This document shows, piece after piece, positions 34,824 to 42,825 of a DNA stretch of 64,000 bases. Every line of letters begins with the position of its first letter. Position 1 is the stretch's first letter. The notes under the pieces were generated by a model. The model was not told the origin of the DNA. It did no database searches and saw only the letters and a program-made list of their open reading frames with translations. Both the position numbers and the translations under genes were made by a program. The DNA comes from Arthrobacter sp. YD4. Its GTDB lineage: Bacteria; Actinomycetota; Actinomycetes; Actinomycetales; Micrococcaceae. The stretch lies in assembly GCF_030410515.1 (NCBI RefSeq), contig NZ_JAUHHD010000001.1, positions 434,001-498,000 on the forward strand, in the 5' to 3' direction.

Positions 34824-35893
34824 TAGAAATAGCCGTCCTTCTTGCGGTCTTCCATGGCGGCCTCGGAGATGCGGTCATCGGCCCGGGTGGCGCCACGTTC
34901 GGTGATGGTGGAGGCGGCAACTTCAATCACGACGTCGCGCACGGTGGCGGCGTCGGATTCGACGGCGCCGGTGCAGGACATGTCCCCGACGGTGCGGTAG
35001 CGGACCGTCTTGGTGAGGACCTGCTCGTCGGTGCGGGGTTGCGAGACCTCCCCGACGGCGCGCCACATGCCGTCGCGGGCGAAGACCTCCCGCTCGTGGG
35101 CGTAGTAGAGCCCCGGCAGGTCGATGTTCTCGCGTTCGATGTAGCGCCAGACGTCCGATTCGGTCCAGTTGCTGATCGGGAAGGCCCGGACATGTTGACC
35201 CACGGTGTGCCGGCCGTTGTATAGGTTCCAGAGTTCCGGGCGCTGGTTGCGCGGGTCCCACTGGCCGAACTCGTCGCGCAGGCTGAGGATGCGTTCCTTG
35301 GCCCGGGCCTTGTCCTCGTCCCGGCGGCCGCCACCGAAGACGGCGTCGAACCGGTTGCTGCTGATCGCGTCCAGCAGCGGGACGGTCTGCAGCGGGTTGC
35401 GGGTGCCGTCCGCGCGCTCGGCCAGCTCGCCGGAATCGATGAACTCCTGCACGGAACCCACCACGAGCCTGAGCCCCAGCCGCTCCACGGTCCGGTCCCG
35501 GAACTCGATCACCTCCGGGAAGTTGTGCCCGGTATCCACATGCAGGACCGGGAAAGGCACCTTGCCAGGCCAGAACGCCTTGGTGGCCAGGTGCAGCATC
35601 ACCACAGAATCCTTGCCGCCGGAAAACAGCAGCGCGGGCCGCTCAAACTCGGCAACGACCTCCCGGATGATGTGGATCGCCTCGGATTCGAGCGTGTCCA
35701 GGGATGAAAGACGTGCCGGGGCCGCGACGCCGATTGCCGCCCCCGCCCCTGCGCCGCGCGGCTGATCTTCGATCAGCCCAGCGCGCGGCTCCGACAGGCC
35801 CGATGCCACTCCCGGGGCGGCAATCGGCGTCCCAGCCGTGCCGTGGACCAGCCCGGCCAGCTGCAGTTCTTCGTTGGTGGTCTTGATGCTCAT
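34823..35893 (-). CDS. cysD: Sulfate adenylyltransferase catalytic subunit with an inserted palindrome-encoded N-terminal segment
   Basis: A 356-aa PP-loop ATP sulfurylase subunit, producing APS with CysN. The PP motif is SGGKDS (91-96), followed by HVDTGHNFPEV and GGGRRDEDKARAKER. Family members usually start close to LESEAIHIIREVV and are about 300-310 aa; here about 60 extra residues precede it. Residues about 21-56, Gly/Ala/Pro-rich, are encoded by a 106-bp nested palindrome (35726-35831) that keeps the frame. Start ATG 35893 overlaps the cysH stop (ATGA) and CysN follows with a one-base overlap. The extension probably forms a disordered tail outside the active site. Confidence 0.93.
   Translation of the reverse strand: MSIKTTNEELQLAGLVHGTAGTPIAAPGVASGLSEPRAGLIEDQPRGAGAGAAIGVAAPARLSSLDTLESEAIHIIREVVAEFERPALLFSGGKDSVVMLHLATKAFWPGKVPFPVLHVDTGHNFPEVIEFRDRTVERLGLRLVVGSVQEFIDSGELAERADGTRNPLQTVPLLDAISSNRFDAVFGGGRRDEDKARAKERILSLRDEFGQWDPRNQRPELWNLYNGRHTVGQHVRAFPISNWTESDVWRYIERENIDLPGLYYAHEREVFARDGMWRAVGEVSQPRTDEQVLTKTVRYRTVGDMSCTGAVESDAATVRDVVIEVAASTITERGATRADDRISEAAMEDRKKDGYF
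35726..35831. repeat. 106-bp nested palindromic element inside cysD
   Basis: Outer arms GACGCCGATTGCCGCCCC (35726-35743) and its exact reverse complement (35814-35831) are 18 bp each. Inside, GCCGCGCG plus GCTGATC (35753-35767) pairs with GATCAGC and CGCGCGGC (35771-35789) around a TTC loop, with a 3-nt bulge. The whole can form a cruciform or long RNA hairpin, has no stop in the cysD frame, and adds about 36 residues. This resembles coding palindromic elements such as those of Rickettsia in principle; no sequence relation is claimed. Confidence 0.8.
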
Positions 35894-36612
35894 ACGTGTA
35901 GTCCGCATTCTGTTTTGTCGGTTCCGGCCCAGCGGCCGGCGCGGGGGTCCTCGCCGGGGGCGACCTGGCGGGTGCAGGGCTGGCAGCCGATGGACGGGTA
36001 GCCCTGTGAAAGGAGCGGGTTGACGGGCAGGAAGTTGTCGTCGGAGTAGGCCACCAGTTGGTCGAAGGTCCAGGCCGCCACCGGGTTGACCTTGACCAGT
36101 CCGTTGACTTCGTCCCAGGTCACCAGCGGTGTGTTGGTGCGGGTGGGGGCCTCGTCGCGGCGGACGCCGGTGAACCAGAGTTCGTAGCCTGCCAGGGTGC
36201 GGCGCAGCGGGGCGACCTTGCGCAGCGCGCAGCAATGGGCGGCGTCGCGGGCGAAGAGGTCCTTGCCCAGCAGCCGGTCCTGCTGCTCCACGGTGGTCTC
36301 GGGCAACACGTCCACGACGGTGACGCGCAGGTTCGCGGCCACCTCGTCGCGCGTGGCGTAGGTTTCCGGGAAGTGATAACCGGTGTCCAGGAAGAGCACG
36401 TCGACGCCGGGGATCCGTTCCGCGACGAGCGCGGGCAGGACGGCGTCGGCCATGGAGCAGGCGACGGCGACGGCGGGCCGTTCGAAGGTGCGCGCCACCC
36501 AGCCGATCACGTCACCGGCCGGGGCGTCCCAGCCGAGTTCGGCGGCCCCGGCCGCGGCGAGGGCCTTGAGCTCCTCGCGGCGGCGGAGGGCAACAGGGGC
36601 GCTGGAGCTCAC
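35890..36612 (-). CDS. cysH: Adenylyl-sulfate (APS) reductase
   Basis: A 240-aa thioredoxin-dependent reductase converting APS to sulfite and AMP. It has Cys127-Cys128 (AHCCALRK) and Cys210/Cys213 (GCQPCTR), the four ligands of the [4Fe-4S] cluster that marks APS reductases, plus the catalytic Cys236 in the C-terminal ECGLHV. No APS kinase gene is seen in the window, agreeing with APS rather than PAPS use. The start is GTG 36612, overlapping the sulfite reductase stop as GTGA with GGGGA upstream; the cysH stop overlaps the cysD start. Confidence 0.95.
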   Translation of the reverse strand: MSSSAPVALRRREELKALAAAGAAELGWDAPAGDVIGWVARTFERPAVAVACSMADAVLPALVAERIPGVDVLFLDTGYHFPETYATRDEVAANLRVTVVDVLPETTVEQQDRLLGKDLFARDAAHCCALRKVAPLRRTLAGYELWFTGVRRDEAPTRTNTPLVTWDEVNGLVKVNPVAAWTFDQLVAYSDDNFLPVNPLLSQGYPSIGCQPCTRQVAPGEDPRAGRWAGTDKTECGLHV

Positions 36613-38363
36613 TGTAGGTCCCCTTCGTCGGCGGCGAAGGCCCATTCGGCGAAGCTCTGGCCGTCGGTACGGGTGTCGGCGAATTTTCGCACCACCCGCT
36701 CCACGTAGTCGGGCAGTTCGTCGGCGGTGACCTTGAGGCCCCTGACGGTGCGGCCCAGGCCCGCCTCCTCCCGGTCGGTGGAGGCGAGTCCGCCGCCCAG
36801 GTGGACCTGGAAGCCGGGCGTCGGGTCGCCGTCGGGCGTGGGAAGCATCATGCCCTTTAGGCCGATGTCCGCCGTCTGGATGCGGGCGCAGGAATTGGGG
36901 CAGCCGTTGATGTGCAGGGACAGCGACTCCGGCAGCTTCCCGGCGTCGACGAGGTCGGCGAGGCGTCGCTCCAGTTCGGCCACCGCCGTCGCCGCCGTCG
37001 CCTTTGTTTCGACGATCGCGAGCTTGCAGAATTCGATCCCGGTGCAGGCGATGGTGCCCCGGCGGAACACGGACGGGCGGGCGGAAAGGCCCAGCGCGTC
37101 GAGCTCAGCCACGAGCGGTTCCACCTGGCCGCCGGGGACGTCCAGGACCACGAGCTTCTGATGCGGGGTGGTCCGCAGCCGCCGCGAACCGTGGGATTCG
37201 AGGGTGTCGGCGAGGGCCACGAGCTGGCTACCGGAGAGGCGGCCGGCCACCGGGGTGGCGCCGATGAAGAACCTGCCGTCCTTTTGTTCGTGGACGCCGA
37301 TGTGGTCGCCGGGGGTTGCCGGCTTGGGCGCGGCCGGGCCGTCGCTGAGCGTATAGCCGAGGTATTCGTCCTCGAGGACTCGGCGGAACTTCTCCGGACC
37401 CCAATCGGCCAGCAGGAACTTCAGCCGGGCCTTGGTGCGCATGCGCCGGTAGCCGTAGTCGCGGAAGATGCTGGTGACTCCGAGCCAGACGTCGGCGGCC
37501 TGGTCCGGGCGGACGAAGGCGCCGAGGCGCTTGCCGAGCATCGGGTTAGTGGAGAGCGCGCCGCCCACCCAGAGGTCGTAGCCGGCGCCGAGTTCGGGGT
37601 GGACCAGGCCCACCAGGGCGACGTCGTTGATCTCGTGGACCACGTCCTGGCTGGGGTGGCCGGTGATGGCCGTCTTGAACTTGCGCGGCAGGTTGGCCAG
37701 TTCCGGGTCGCCGATGAAGCGCTCGGCGAGCTCCCGGATCAGCGGGGACGGGTCGATGACCTCGTCCTTGGCGATCCCGGCCACCGGGGAGCCCAGGATC
37801 ACGCGGGGCACGTCGCCGCAGGCCTCCGTGGTGGACAGCCCCACCGCCTCGAGGCGGCGCCAGATCTCGGGGACGTCCTCGACCCGGATCCAGTGCAGCT
37901 GGATGTTCTGCCGGTCCGTGAGGTCGGCCGAGTCCCGGGCGAAGTCCACGGAGATGCCGCCGATGACGCGCAGCTGCTCGGTGGTGAGGGCGCCCCCGTC
38001 GATCCTGACCCGGAGCATGAAGAACTTGTCCTCGAGCTCGTGCGGCTCCAGGGTGGCGGTCTTGCCGCCGTCGATCCCGGGCTTGCGCTGCGTGTAGAGA
38101 CCCCACCAGCGGAACCGGCCATGCAGGTCGGTGCCGTCGATCGAGTCGAAACCGTGCTTGGCGTAGACCGTTTCGATCCGCTCCCGCACGTTCAGGCCGT
38201 TGTCTTCCTGTTTCCAGGTTTCGTTGGCGTTCAGCGGCGCGGTGCCGTCCACCTTCCACTGCCCGTGGGGCTTGGCGGCGGGCCGGCCGGGCCTGGCGGC
38301 GCGGGCCGCACGGCCGCCGGCGGTCTGGTCCTGGGACGCTCCGGCTAGAGCTGTATCAGTCAT
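36609..38363 (-). CDS. sir: Ferredoxin-dependent sulfite reductase, NirA/Sir family
   Basis: A 584-aa siroheme/[4Fe-4S] enzyme performing the six-electron reduction of sulfite to sulfide. Two nitrite/sulfite reductase half-repeats are visible; the cluster ligands are in IACTGIEFCKLA and INGCPNSCAR. TDRQNIQLHWIRVEDVP and the Arg/Lys siroheme contacts around RTKARLKFLL are conserved. Sulfite rather than nitrite is inferred from the cysHDN partners. It is the first gene of the sir-cysH-cysD-cysN run. ATG 38363 (MTDTALAGAS) is preferred over the in-frame ATG at 38399. Confidence 0.92.
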   Translation of the reverse strand: MTDTALAGASQDQTAGGRAARAARPGRPAAKPHGQWKVDGTAPLNANETWKQEDNGLNVRERIETVYAKHGFDSIDGTDLHGRFRWWGLYTQRKPGIDGGKTATLEPHELEDKFFMLRVRIDGGALTTEQLRVIGGISVDFARDSADLTDRQNIQLHWIRVEDVPEIWRRLEAVGLSTTEACGDVPRVILGSPVAGIAKDEVIDPSPLIRELAERFIGDPELANLPRKFKTAITGHPSQDVVHEINDVALVGLVHPELGAGYDLWVGGALSTNPMLGKRLGAFVRPDQAADVWLGVTSIFRDYGYRRMRTKARLKFLLADWGPEKFRRVLEDEYLGYTLSDGPAAPKPATPGDHIGVHEQKDGRFFIGATPVAGRLSGSQLVALADTLESHGSRRLRTTPHQKLVVLDVPGGQVEPLVAELDALGLSARPSVFRRGTIACTGIEFCKLAIVETKATAATAVAELERRLADLVDAGKLPESLSLHINGCPNSCARIQTADIGLKGMMLPTPDGDPTPGFQVHLGGGLASTDREEAGLGRTVRGLKVTADELPDYVERVVRKFADTRTDGQSFAEWAFAADEGDLQ

Positions 38364-38450
38364 GGCTCGACTGTAGGGGCGGCCCGAATCGGCCGACAAC
38401 GGGTCAGAAACGCGGGGTCACCGTGGGCAACAATTCGTCATACGCGGACC

Positions 38451-39182
38451 TTAGGACGCGGACACCGCGGCGTCGTAGCGGTCCAGGGCGATCCGGGCCA
38501 GGTCCGGGGAGGGCAGCAGCGGCGCGGTGACCAGGTCCGCCCCGGCCTTGGCGAGCTGGTTGTGGAAGAACCCGGGCGCCAGCAGGTAGGACGCGATCAC
38601 CACCCGGCCACCGAGGTCGACGGCGCCGGCTGACGCCCCGGCCCCCGCTCCCCCGGCCGCCTCCTCGCGCAGCATTGCGACGGCTTCGGGAACCGACGGT
38701 TTCGCGGAGGCCCCGTAGGCGGCGACGATCCGGTTCGAGCGGAGGGCCCGGAGCTGACCCACCAGTTCTTCGACGTTGTCCGCGGCGGTGGGGTCCGAGG
38801 AGCCCGCCGCGGCGACAATCACGGCGTCGTTGTCCGTCACCCCCGCCTCCCGCAGCCGCCGGTCAAGCAGGGCGGCGAGGCGGGGATCCGGCCCCAGCGG
38901 CGCCGCTGCGGCCGTGCCGGGGCGGCTGCCCACGGCGCGGGCGATGTCCACCTTGACGTGGTAGCCGATGCTCAGCAGCAGCGGCACCACGACGGCGCTC
39001 CGCCCGGCGGGGAGCCCCGCGACGACGTCGGGCAGGGCGGGCTCCTGGACGTCGACGTAGGCCTCCAGGACCTCCAGTCCGGGGCGCAGGGCGGCGATGG
39101 CGGCGCGCAGGGCATTGACTTCGGCGGCGCCGTCGGGGTTGGCGGTCCCGTGGGCGCAGGCGATCAGGAGGGGGCTATCCAT
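38451..39182 (-). CDS. CbiX/SirB-like sirohydrochlorin chelatase
   Basis: A 243-aa class II chelatase homologue. The N-terminal LIACAHGTANPDG contains the metal-binding His of CbiX/SirB enzymes, and VVPLLLSIGYHVKVDIARA carries the second conserved His region. The duplicated-domain length (about 240) matches SirB/CbiX long forms. It probably inserts Fe2+ into sirohydrochlorin made by CysG, yielding siroheme for the adjacent sulfite reductase; cobalt use cannot be excluded. It ends 87 bases upstream of sir in the same orientation. The C-terminal half is less conserved. Confidence 0.87.
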   Translation of the reverse strand: MDSPLLIACAHGTANPDGAAEVNALRAAIAALRPGLEVLEAYVDVQEPALPDVVAGLPAGRSAVVVPLLLSIGYHVKVDIARAVGSRPGTAAAAPLGPDPRLAALLDRRLREAGVTDNDAVIVAAAGSSDPTAADNVEELVGQLRALRSNRIVAAYGASAKPSVPEAVAMLREEAAGGAGAGASAGAVDLGGRVVIASYLLAPGFFHNQLAKAGADLVTAPLLPSPDLARIALDRYDAAVSAS

Positions 39183-39239
39183 AGCCGTTAGCGTAACCTT
39201 GGAGCCGCCCCTCCGCCCCGCCGAAAAACCAGGACCGCC

Positions 39240-39911
39240 ATGACCTTTTCCTTCAGCCTCGTCCTGGTGTGGTTGGACTTGGCCGGTGTCTTCTTCTTCG
39301 CGGTGTCCGGATCGCTGCTGGCGGCGCGGAAGGAATTCGACATTGTCGGCTCCCTGCTGCTGGCCTCGGTGGTGAGCCTGGGCGGCGGCGTCATCCGGGA
39401 CATCATCATCAACAATGGCTCCCCGGCGGCGTTCACCAACCCCGCCTACCTCGCTCCCCCGCTGCTGGCGACCGTGCTGGTGTATTTCCTCTACTCAAGC
39501 GTCCAGCGGTTCACCTCCCTGCTGGTGCTCTTCGACGCCGGCGGCCTGGCCCTGTTTTGCATTACGGGCAGCCTGAAGGCCCTCGCCGCGGGGATGCACC
39601 CGGTGGCCGCGGTGCTGCTGGGCGTGACGACGGCGGTGGGCGGCGGCCTGCTGCGCGACATCACCGCCAACGAGGTGCCGCAGCTCTTCGACCCGGGCGA
39701 CCTGTACGCCCTGCCCGCGTTCGCCGGCGCCGGACTGACGGTGGCGCTGTCCGTGACGGGCTCCTTCAACCCGGTCACCGGGCCGGTGGTGGCGGCCCTG
39801 GTTTTCGCGTTCCGGGTCACCGCGTGGCGGCGTCGCTGGCGGGTTCCGCTGGCCGTGCGCGGCTGGCACCGGCTGGGCCTGGGCCGGGCGGGGAGAGGGC
39901 CCTCGGATTAG
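39240..39911 (+). CDS. Trimeric intracellular cation (TRIC)/UPF0126 membrane protein
   Basis: A 223-aa protein of seven hydrophobic segments arranged as two repeats. Each repeat has the family hallmark: LGGGVIRDIIINN in the first and VGGGLLRDITANE in the second. Prokaryotic TRIC proteins conduct K+ and have also been annotated as glycine transporters. It starts 57 bases from the divergent chelatase gene. The C-terminal tail is Arg/Gly-rich and cytosolic. Confidence 0.88.
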   Translation: MTFSFSLVLVWLDLAGVFFFAVSGSLLAARKEFDIVGSLLLASVVSLGGGVIRDIIINNGSPAAFTNPAYLAPPLLATVLVYFLYSSVQRFTSLLVLFDAGGLALFCITGSLKALAAGMHPVAAVLLGVTTAVGGGLLRDITANEVPQLFDPGDLYALPAFAGAGLTVALSVTGSFNPVTGPVVAALVFAFRVTAWRRRWRVPLAVRGWHRLGLGRAGRGPSD

Positions 39912-39925
39912 CTAGGATATGAAGC

Positions 39926-40354
39926 ATGACTGACATGTTCCTCGAGAAGTTCCGCGCGCTTGTTCCGAAATATCTCGAAGACGAATGGCAGGAAGCGGAC
40001 GGCCTGTCCGAGCAGGAGCTGGACGAGGCACTGGCCGAGCACCAGTTCACCATCCCGCTGGTTCTCCGCGAGTTTTACCTGGCCCTCGGCGGCTGCGAGG
40101 ACCTGATGGAGGCGTACCACTATTTCTGGGATCCCGAGGAACTCGAAGTCGACGACGAGGGCTTCCTGATGTTCCTCGAGGACGAGGAAGAGCAGTTCAC
40201 CTGGGGCTTCCGCGTGGGCGACCTCAGCGTCCCGGATCCCATCGTGTACCGCCGCAACAACGCCCGCGGACAGTGGAAGAGCGAAGAGGGAACCTTCTCC
40301 GAGTTCGTCTTCGACATGTTCGAGTGGGCCTTCAACGACGACGACGAGGACTAG
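39926..40354 (+). CDS. Small acidic SUKH (SMI1/KNR4)-like protein
   Basis: A 142-aa strongly acidic soluble protein. The arrangement LSEQELDEALAEHQFTIPLVLREFYLALGG followed by WDPEELEVDDEGFLMFLEDEEEQ resembles the SMI1/KNR4 fold, in which an early helix precedes an LPxxLREFYxxxGG motif. SUKH proteins often act as immunity proteins for contact-dependent or secreted toxins, but no toxin is encoded nearby and many are housekeeping proteins. It follows the TRIC gene by 14 bases. GGATATGAAGC precedes ATG 39926. Confidence 0.55.
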   Translation: MTDMFLEKFRALVPKYLEDEWQEADGLSEQELDEALAEHQFTIPLVLREFYLALGGCEDLMEAYHYFWDPEELEVDDEGFLMFLEDEEEQFTWGFRVGDLSVPDPIVYRRNNARGQWKSEEGTFSEFVFDMFEWAFNDDDED

Positions 40355-40388
40355 CCTCCCGCCGTCGGCGCTCCTACGGGGGCGCATT

Positions 40389-40418
40389 GGCTGCCAAACC
40401 TCCCCACCTTTGGCAGCC
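40389..40418. terminator. Perfect 10-bp hairpin between convergent genes
   Basis: GGCTGCCAAA (40389-40398) and TTTGGCAGCC (40409-40418) are exact complements with a 10-nt loop. It lies 35 bases after the SUKH-like gene and 66 bases after the stop of the DUF559 gene coming the other way. No U-tract follows, so termination strength is uncertain. Confidence 0.55.
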
Positions 40419-40483
40419 CCCGCCGGAGTGTCGCACCGCCAGGCCGGTGTTGACGGCCAACTTCGGTCCAAACCCGGGGAATC

Positions 40484-41305
40484 TCAGCGGATGACGCGGC
40501 CGCGGAGCACCTGCCAGACCTCAGCGACCACCCGTTCTGGGTAGTAGACGACGTCCTGGTAGCCGTACCGGAGCACGACATAGCCGGACAGGCTGCTGGC
40601 ATTATTGCGACGCCGGTCCTTGACCACCTGCCGGGGTTCCAGGTGGGTCTTGCCATCGATTTCTATGATCAGGAAGCCTTCCAGCAGGAAGTCGACGATC
40701 CCGATGCCCGGCAGGGCCACCTGCGTCTGCGTGAAGATTCCCTCGGCGCGAAACAGGAGCCGGGCCACGACTTCGACGGCGGAGTCCGCCGTTCCGTCTA
40801 CCAGCTCCAGTACGGCACGGGCCACACCGTTGCGGTTGCCCGGCAGGCGTTGGCGAAGGTAGTCCGGGGTGGTCCGTCCCTGTCGCAGCGCACTTTCGAC
40901 TATCACCGCGGCCTCGATCGGGGGACGGCAGCGCAGGGCATGCAGCAGGCAGTCGGTCACCCCGGCCAGCGGCAGCGGGAACTCCGCCGGAACAACGCTC
41001 CCCCGATGAATCACCACCCCGGTAGCCGAACCGTGCCGGCACAGCAGATGCGGCCGGTCGGGCTCGTGCAGCCGCCACAGGCCGAGATGACCGGCCGCGG
41101 AGACGCAAGACAGCAGCCCATTGGCCATCACGGCGGCGGTTAGGTCGGGCGCGGCACCTGGGAGGGCCAGGACGCCGTGTCGCAGCCGGAGGACGTCCCC
41201 GGCAGCGACGGCGTTGCGGATAGCCCGCTCCGTGCACCCGCCGCGAAGCAGCGTCTGCGGCCTGGCCACGGAGCCGGCATACCTCAGGTAACCCACGACG
41301 TCCAT
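40484..41305 (-). CDS. AbiEi-N/DUF559 protein (endonuclease-like fold)
   Basis: A 273-aa protein with an AbiEi-like N-terminal winged helix (about 1-60: LLRGGCTERAIRNAVAAGDVLRLRHGVLAL) and a C-terminal DUF559/Vsr-like domain (about 185-273). The latter has IIEIDGKTHLEPRQVVKDRRRN and VLRYGYQDVVYYPERVVAEV, a PD-(D/E)xK-type arrangement with an EIDG-K core. Such solitary genes are frequent in actinobacteria and are annotated as antitoxin-like regulators, but their function is unproven. No toxin partner is adjacent. A related but divergent gene is at 49477. The start ATG 41305 lacks a clear ribosome site. Confidence 0.75.
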   Translation of the reverse strand: MDVVGYLRYAGSVARPQTLLRGGCTERAIRNAVAAGDVLRLRHGVLALPGAAPDLTAAVMANGLLSCVSAAGHLGLWRLHEPDRPHLLCRHGSATGVVIHRGSVVPAEFPLPLAGVTDCLLHALRCRPPIEAAVIVESALRQGRTTPDYLRQRLPGNRNGVARAVLELVDGTADSAVEVVARLLFRAEGIFTQTQVALPGIGIVDFLLEGFLIIEIDGKTHLEPRQVVKDRRRNNASSLSGYVVLRYGYQDVVYYPERVVAEVWQVLRGRVIR

Positions 41306-41538
41306 GGCCACAGCAGACCGGACGGCAGGCGGACGTCGTAAGCCTCCGCATCCCCTATGTGGAAAAGACCGGGTTGGAGATGGCTCGTCCTCGGCTGCGG
41401 ATTTTCCCCGCCTTTGCGGACCGACGACGGCGGGTCGCCGCGGCTCGCTGGGCATCCGGCGCCGGGGTCGGTGAAAAGTGGGGAAACTCCGCCGGAGAGC
41501 CCGCCCGAAGAACCGTGACAGCAAATTTACAGAAACCC
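41306..41538. other. Intergenic stretch with no recognised gene
   Basis: Between the DUF559 gene and the candidate promoter at 41539 I see only GC-rich sequence with no reading frame of convincing codon pattern and no strong hairpin. A promoter for the minus-strand DUF559 gene should lie here but no clear -35/-10 pair stands out. The rest of the gap to 41724 holds the promoter-like site and hairpin listed separately. Confidence 0.5.
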
Positions 41539-41567
41539 TAGACAGCTTGACAGAGTTGTCATACGCT
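41539..41567 (+). promoter_or_regulatory. Promoter-like site with palindromic operator in the spacer
   Basis: TAGACA (41539-41544), a 17-bp spacer and TACGCT (41562-41567) make a plausible sigma-70-type promoter. The spacer contains TTGACA-GAG-TTGTCA-like symmetry (41547-41562), resembling operators bound between -35 and -10. An ATG at 41573 lies where a transcript would begin, opening a 51-codon frame to 41728. That frame contains the 41617-41672 hairpin, so it may be a leaderless small protein, a small RNA, or chance. Confidence 0.3.
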
Positions 41568-41616
41568 TAGTCATGGGTTCACTAAATGCCTCCGGTGAAT
41601 CTGATGCGAACGGAGA

Positions 41617-41672
41617 AATGGCCCCGGTTCCGCACAACGGACGACTCGAACGTTGTGAGGACCGGGGCCATT
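41617..41672. repeat. Long hairpin downstream of the menaquinone-tail operon
   Basis: Arms of 22-23 bases (41617-41639 and 41651-41672), both beginning AATGGCCCCGGT and ending CACAACG when read toward the centre, pair except for a two-to-three-base offset. It lies 53 bases past the polyprenyl synthase stop, where a terminator is expected, but on the minus strand it is followed only by TTTCTCC. Its long arms fit the palindromic repeats found elsewhere in this window. Confidence 0.6.
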
Positions 41673-41724
41673 CCGCGTCCAAAGGGATGCCGGCCCGGAC
41701 AGGGGCCACGGCACCGCAAGGAAC

Positions 41725-42825
41725 CTAGCTGCTGCGCTCCACCACGGCGTGCGCGAAGCTGGTCAGCGAATCCTTGACCACGCCCTCGGGCAGCGGTTCC
41801 AGGGCGGCGATCGCCTCGGCGGCCCACTCCCGCGCAACGGTCCATGACTGGGCGGTGACAGGGTGCTCGCGCAGCCCGGCGACGGCGGCAGCCAGCGCCT
41901 CATCGGAGCTCAGGTCCCCGTCAATCAGGGTCAGCAGGTCGACGGCGGAATGGTCGCCGTCGGCGGCGGCCTTGCGCAGCAGCAGCACGGGCAGCGTGGG
42001 CACGCCCTCGCGCAGGTCGGTGCCCGGGGACTTGCCGCTCTTGACCTTGACGCCGGTCACGTCGATCACGTCGTCGGCCAGCTGGAAGGCAACGCCCACC
42101 TTCTCGCCGTATTCGACCAGCAGGGCCTCGTAGGACTCGTCGGCCCCGGAGAAGATCGCTCCGAGCTGGCCCGAGGCGGCCACGAGGGAGCCGGTCTTGT
42201 CCGCGATCACGGACAGGTAGTGCTCCACCGGGTCCTCGTCGGGGCGCGGCCCGACGGTCTCGTGCAGCTGGCCCAGGCACAGCCGTTCGAAGGTGCGGGC
42301 CTGGATGCCCAGGGCCCGGGAGCCCAGCTCGGACACCAGGATCGAGGCGCGGGCGAAGATCAGGTCGCCGGTGAGGACGGCCACGGAGTTGCCCCAGACC
42401 TCGTGGGCGGTGGGGGCCCCGCGGCGGAACGGCGCGGAGTCCATCACGTCGTCGTGGTACAGCGTGGCCAGGTGCGTCAGTTCGACGACGACGGCGGCCT
42501 GCACCACGGCGGGCCGGGAGGCGTCCCCCAGGTGCGCGCAGAGCAGGGTGAGCAGCGGCCGGATGCGCTTGCCGCCGGCCTCCACCAGGTGGCGGGAGGT
42601 GGCGTCGGCCAGCGGGTCGGAGTTGGCGATCGCCTCGCGCAGCTTCTTCTCCACGCGGGCGAGGTTGGTGGTGATCGCGGGGCCCAGTTCGGCGTCGCCG
42701 GCGATCGCCGCAAACCCTGCCGGAAGCTGCAGCCCGGTGGCGATGGCGGTGGTGTTCAGGTCGGGCTCGGAGCCCTGCAGGCCGTGCCCGGCGTGCGTCC
42801 AGCTTTGGTCTGCGGAGTTGGTCAC
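41725..42825 (-). CDS. Long-chain polyprenyl diphosphate synthase (menaquinone side chain)
   Basis: A 366-aa trans-prenyltransferase making the C35-C50 isoprenoid tail. GGKRIRPLL precedes the first Asp-rich motif LYHDDVMD (Asp125-129, DDxxD) and the second reads QLADDVIDVTG. It ends a three-gene run with menG and menJ, so the product is probably the menaquinone side chain. Chain length cannot be read by eye. The start is GTG 42825, whose GTGA overlaps the menJ stop. The first 40 residues are a non-conserved extension. Confidence 0.92.
   Translation of the reverse strand: MTNSADQSWTHAGHGLQGSEPDLNTTAIATGLQLPAGFAAIAGDAELGPAITTNLARVEKKLREAIANSDPLADATSRHLVEAGGKRIRPLLTLLCAHLGDASRPAVVQAAVVVELTHLATLYHDDVMDSAPFRRGAPTAHEVWGNSVAVLTGDLIFARASILVSELGSRALGIQARTFERLCLGQLHETVGPRPDEDPVEHYLSVIADKTGSLVAASGQLGAIFSGADESYEALLVEYGEKVGVAFQLADDVIDVTGVKVKSGKSPGTDLREGVPTLPVLLLRKAAADGDHSAVDLLTLIDGDLSSDEALAAAVAGLREHPVTAQSWTVAREWAAEAIAALEPLPEGVVKDSLTSFAHAVVERSS

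Noticed and set aside
35704..35893. Frameshift or wrong start to explain the long CysD N-terminus
   Set aside because: The frame is uninterrupted from ATG 35893, which is coupled by ATGA to cysH, and the extra residues coincide with the palindrome.
39926..41305. SUKH-like protein and DUF559 gene as a toxin-immunity or toxin-antitoxin pair
   Set aside because: They are convergent and separated by a hairpin, no toxin domain is present, and nothing ties them together functionally.
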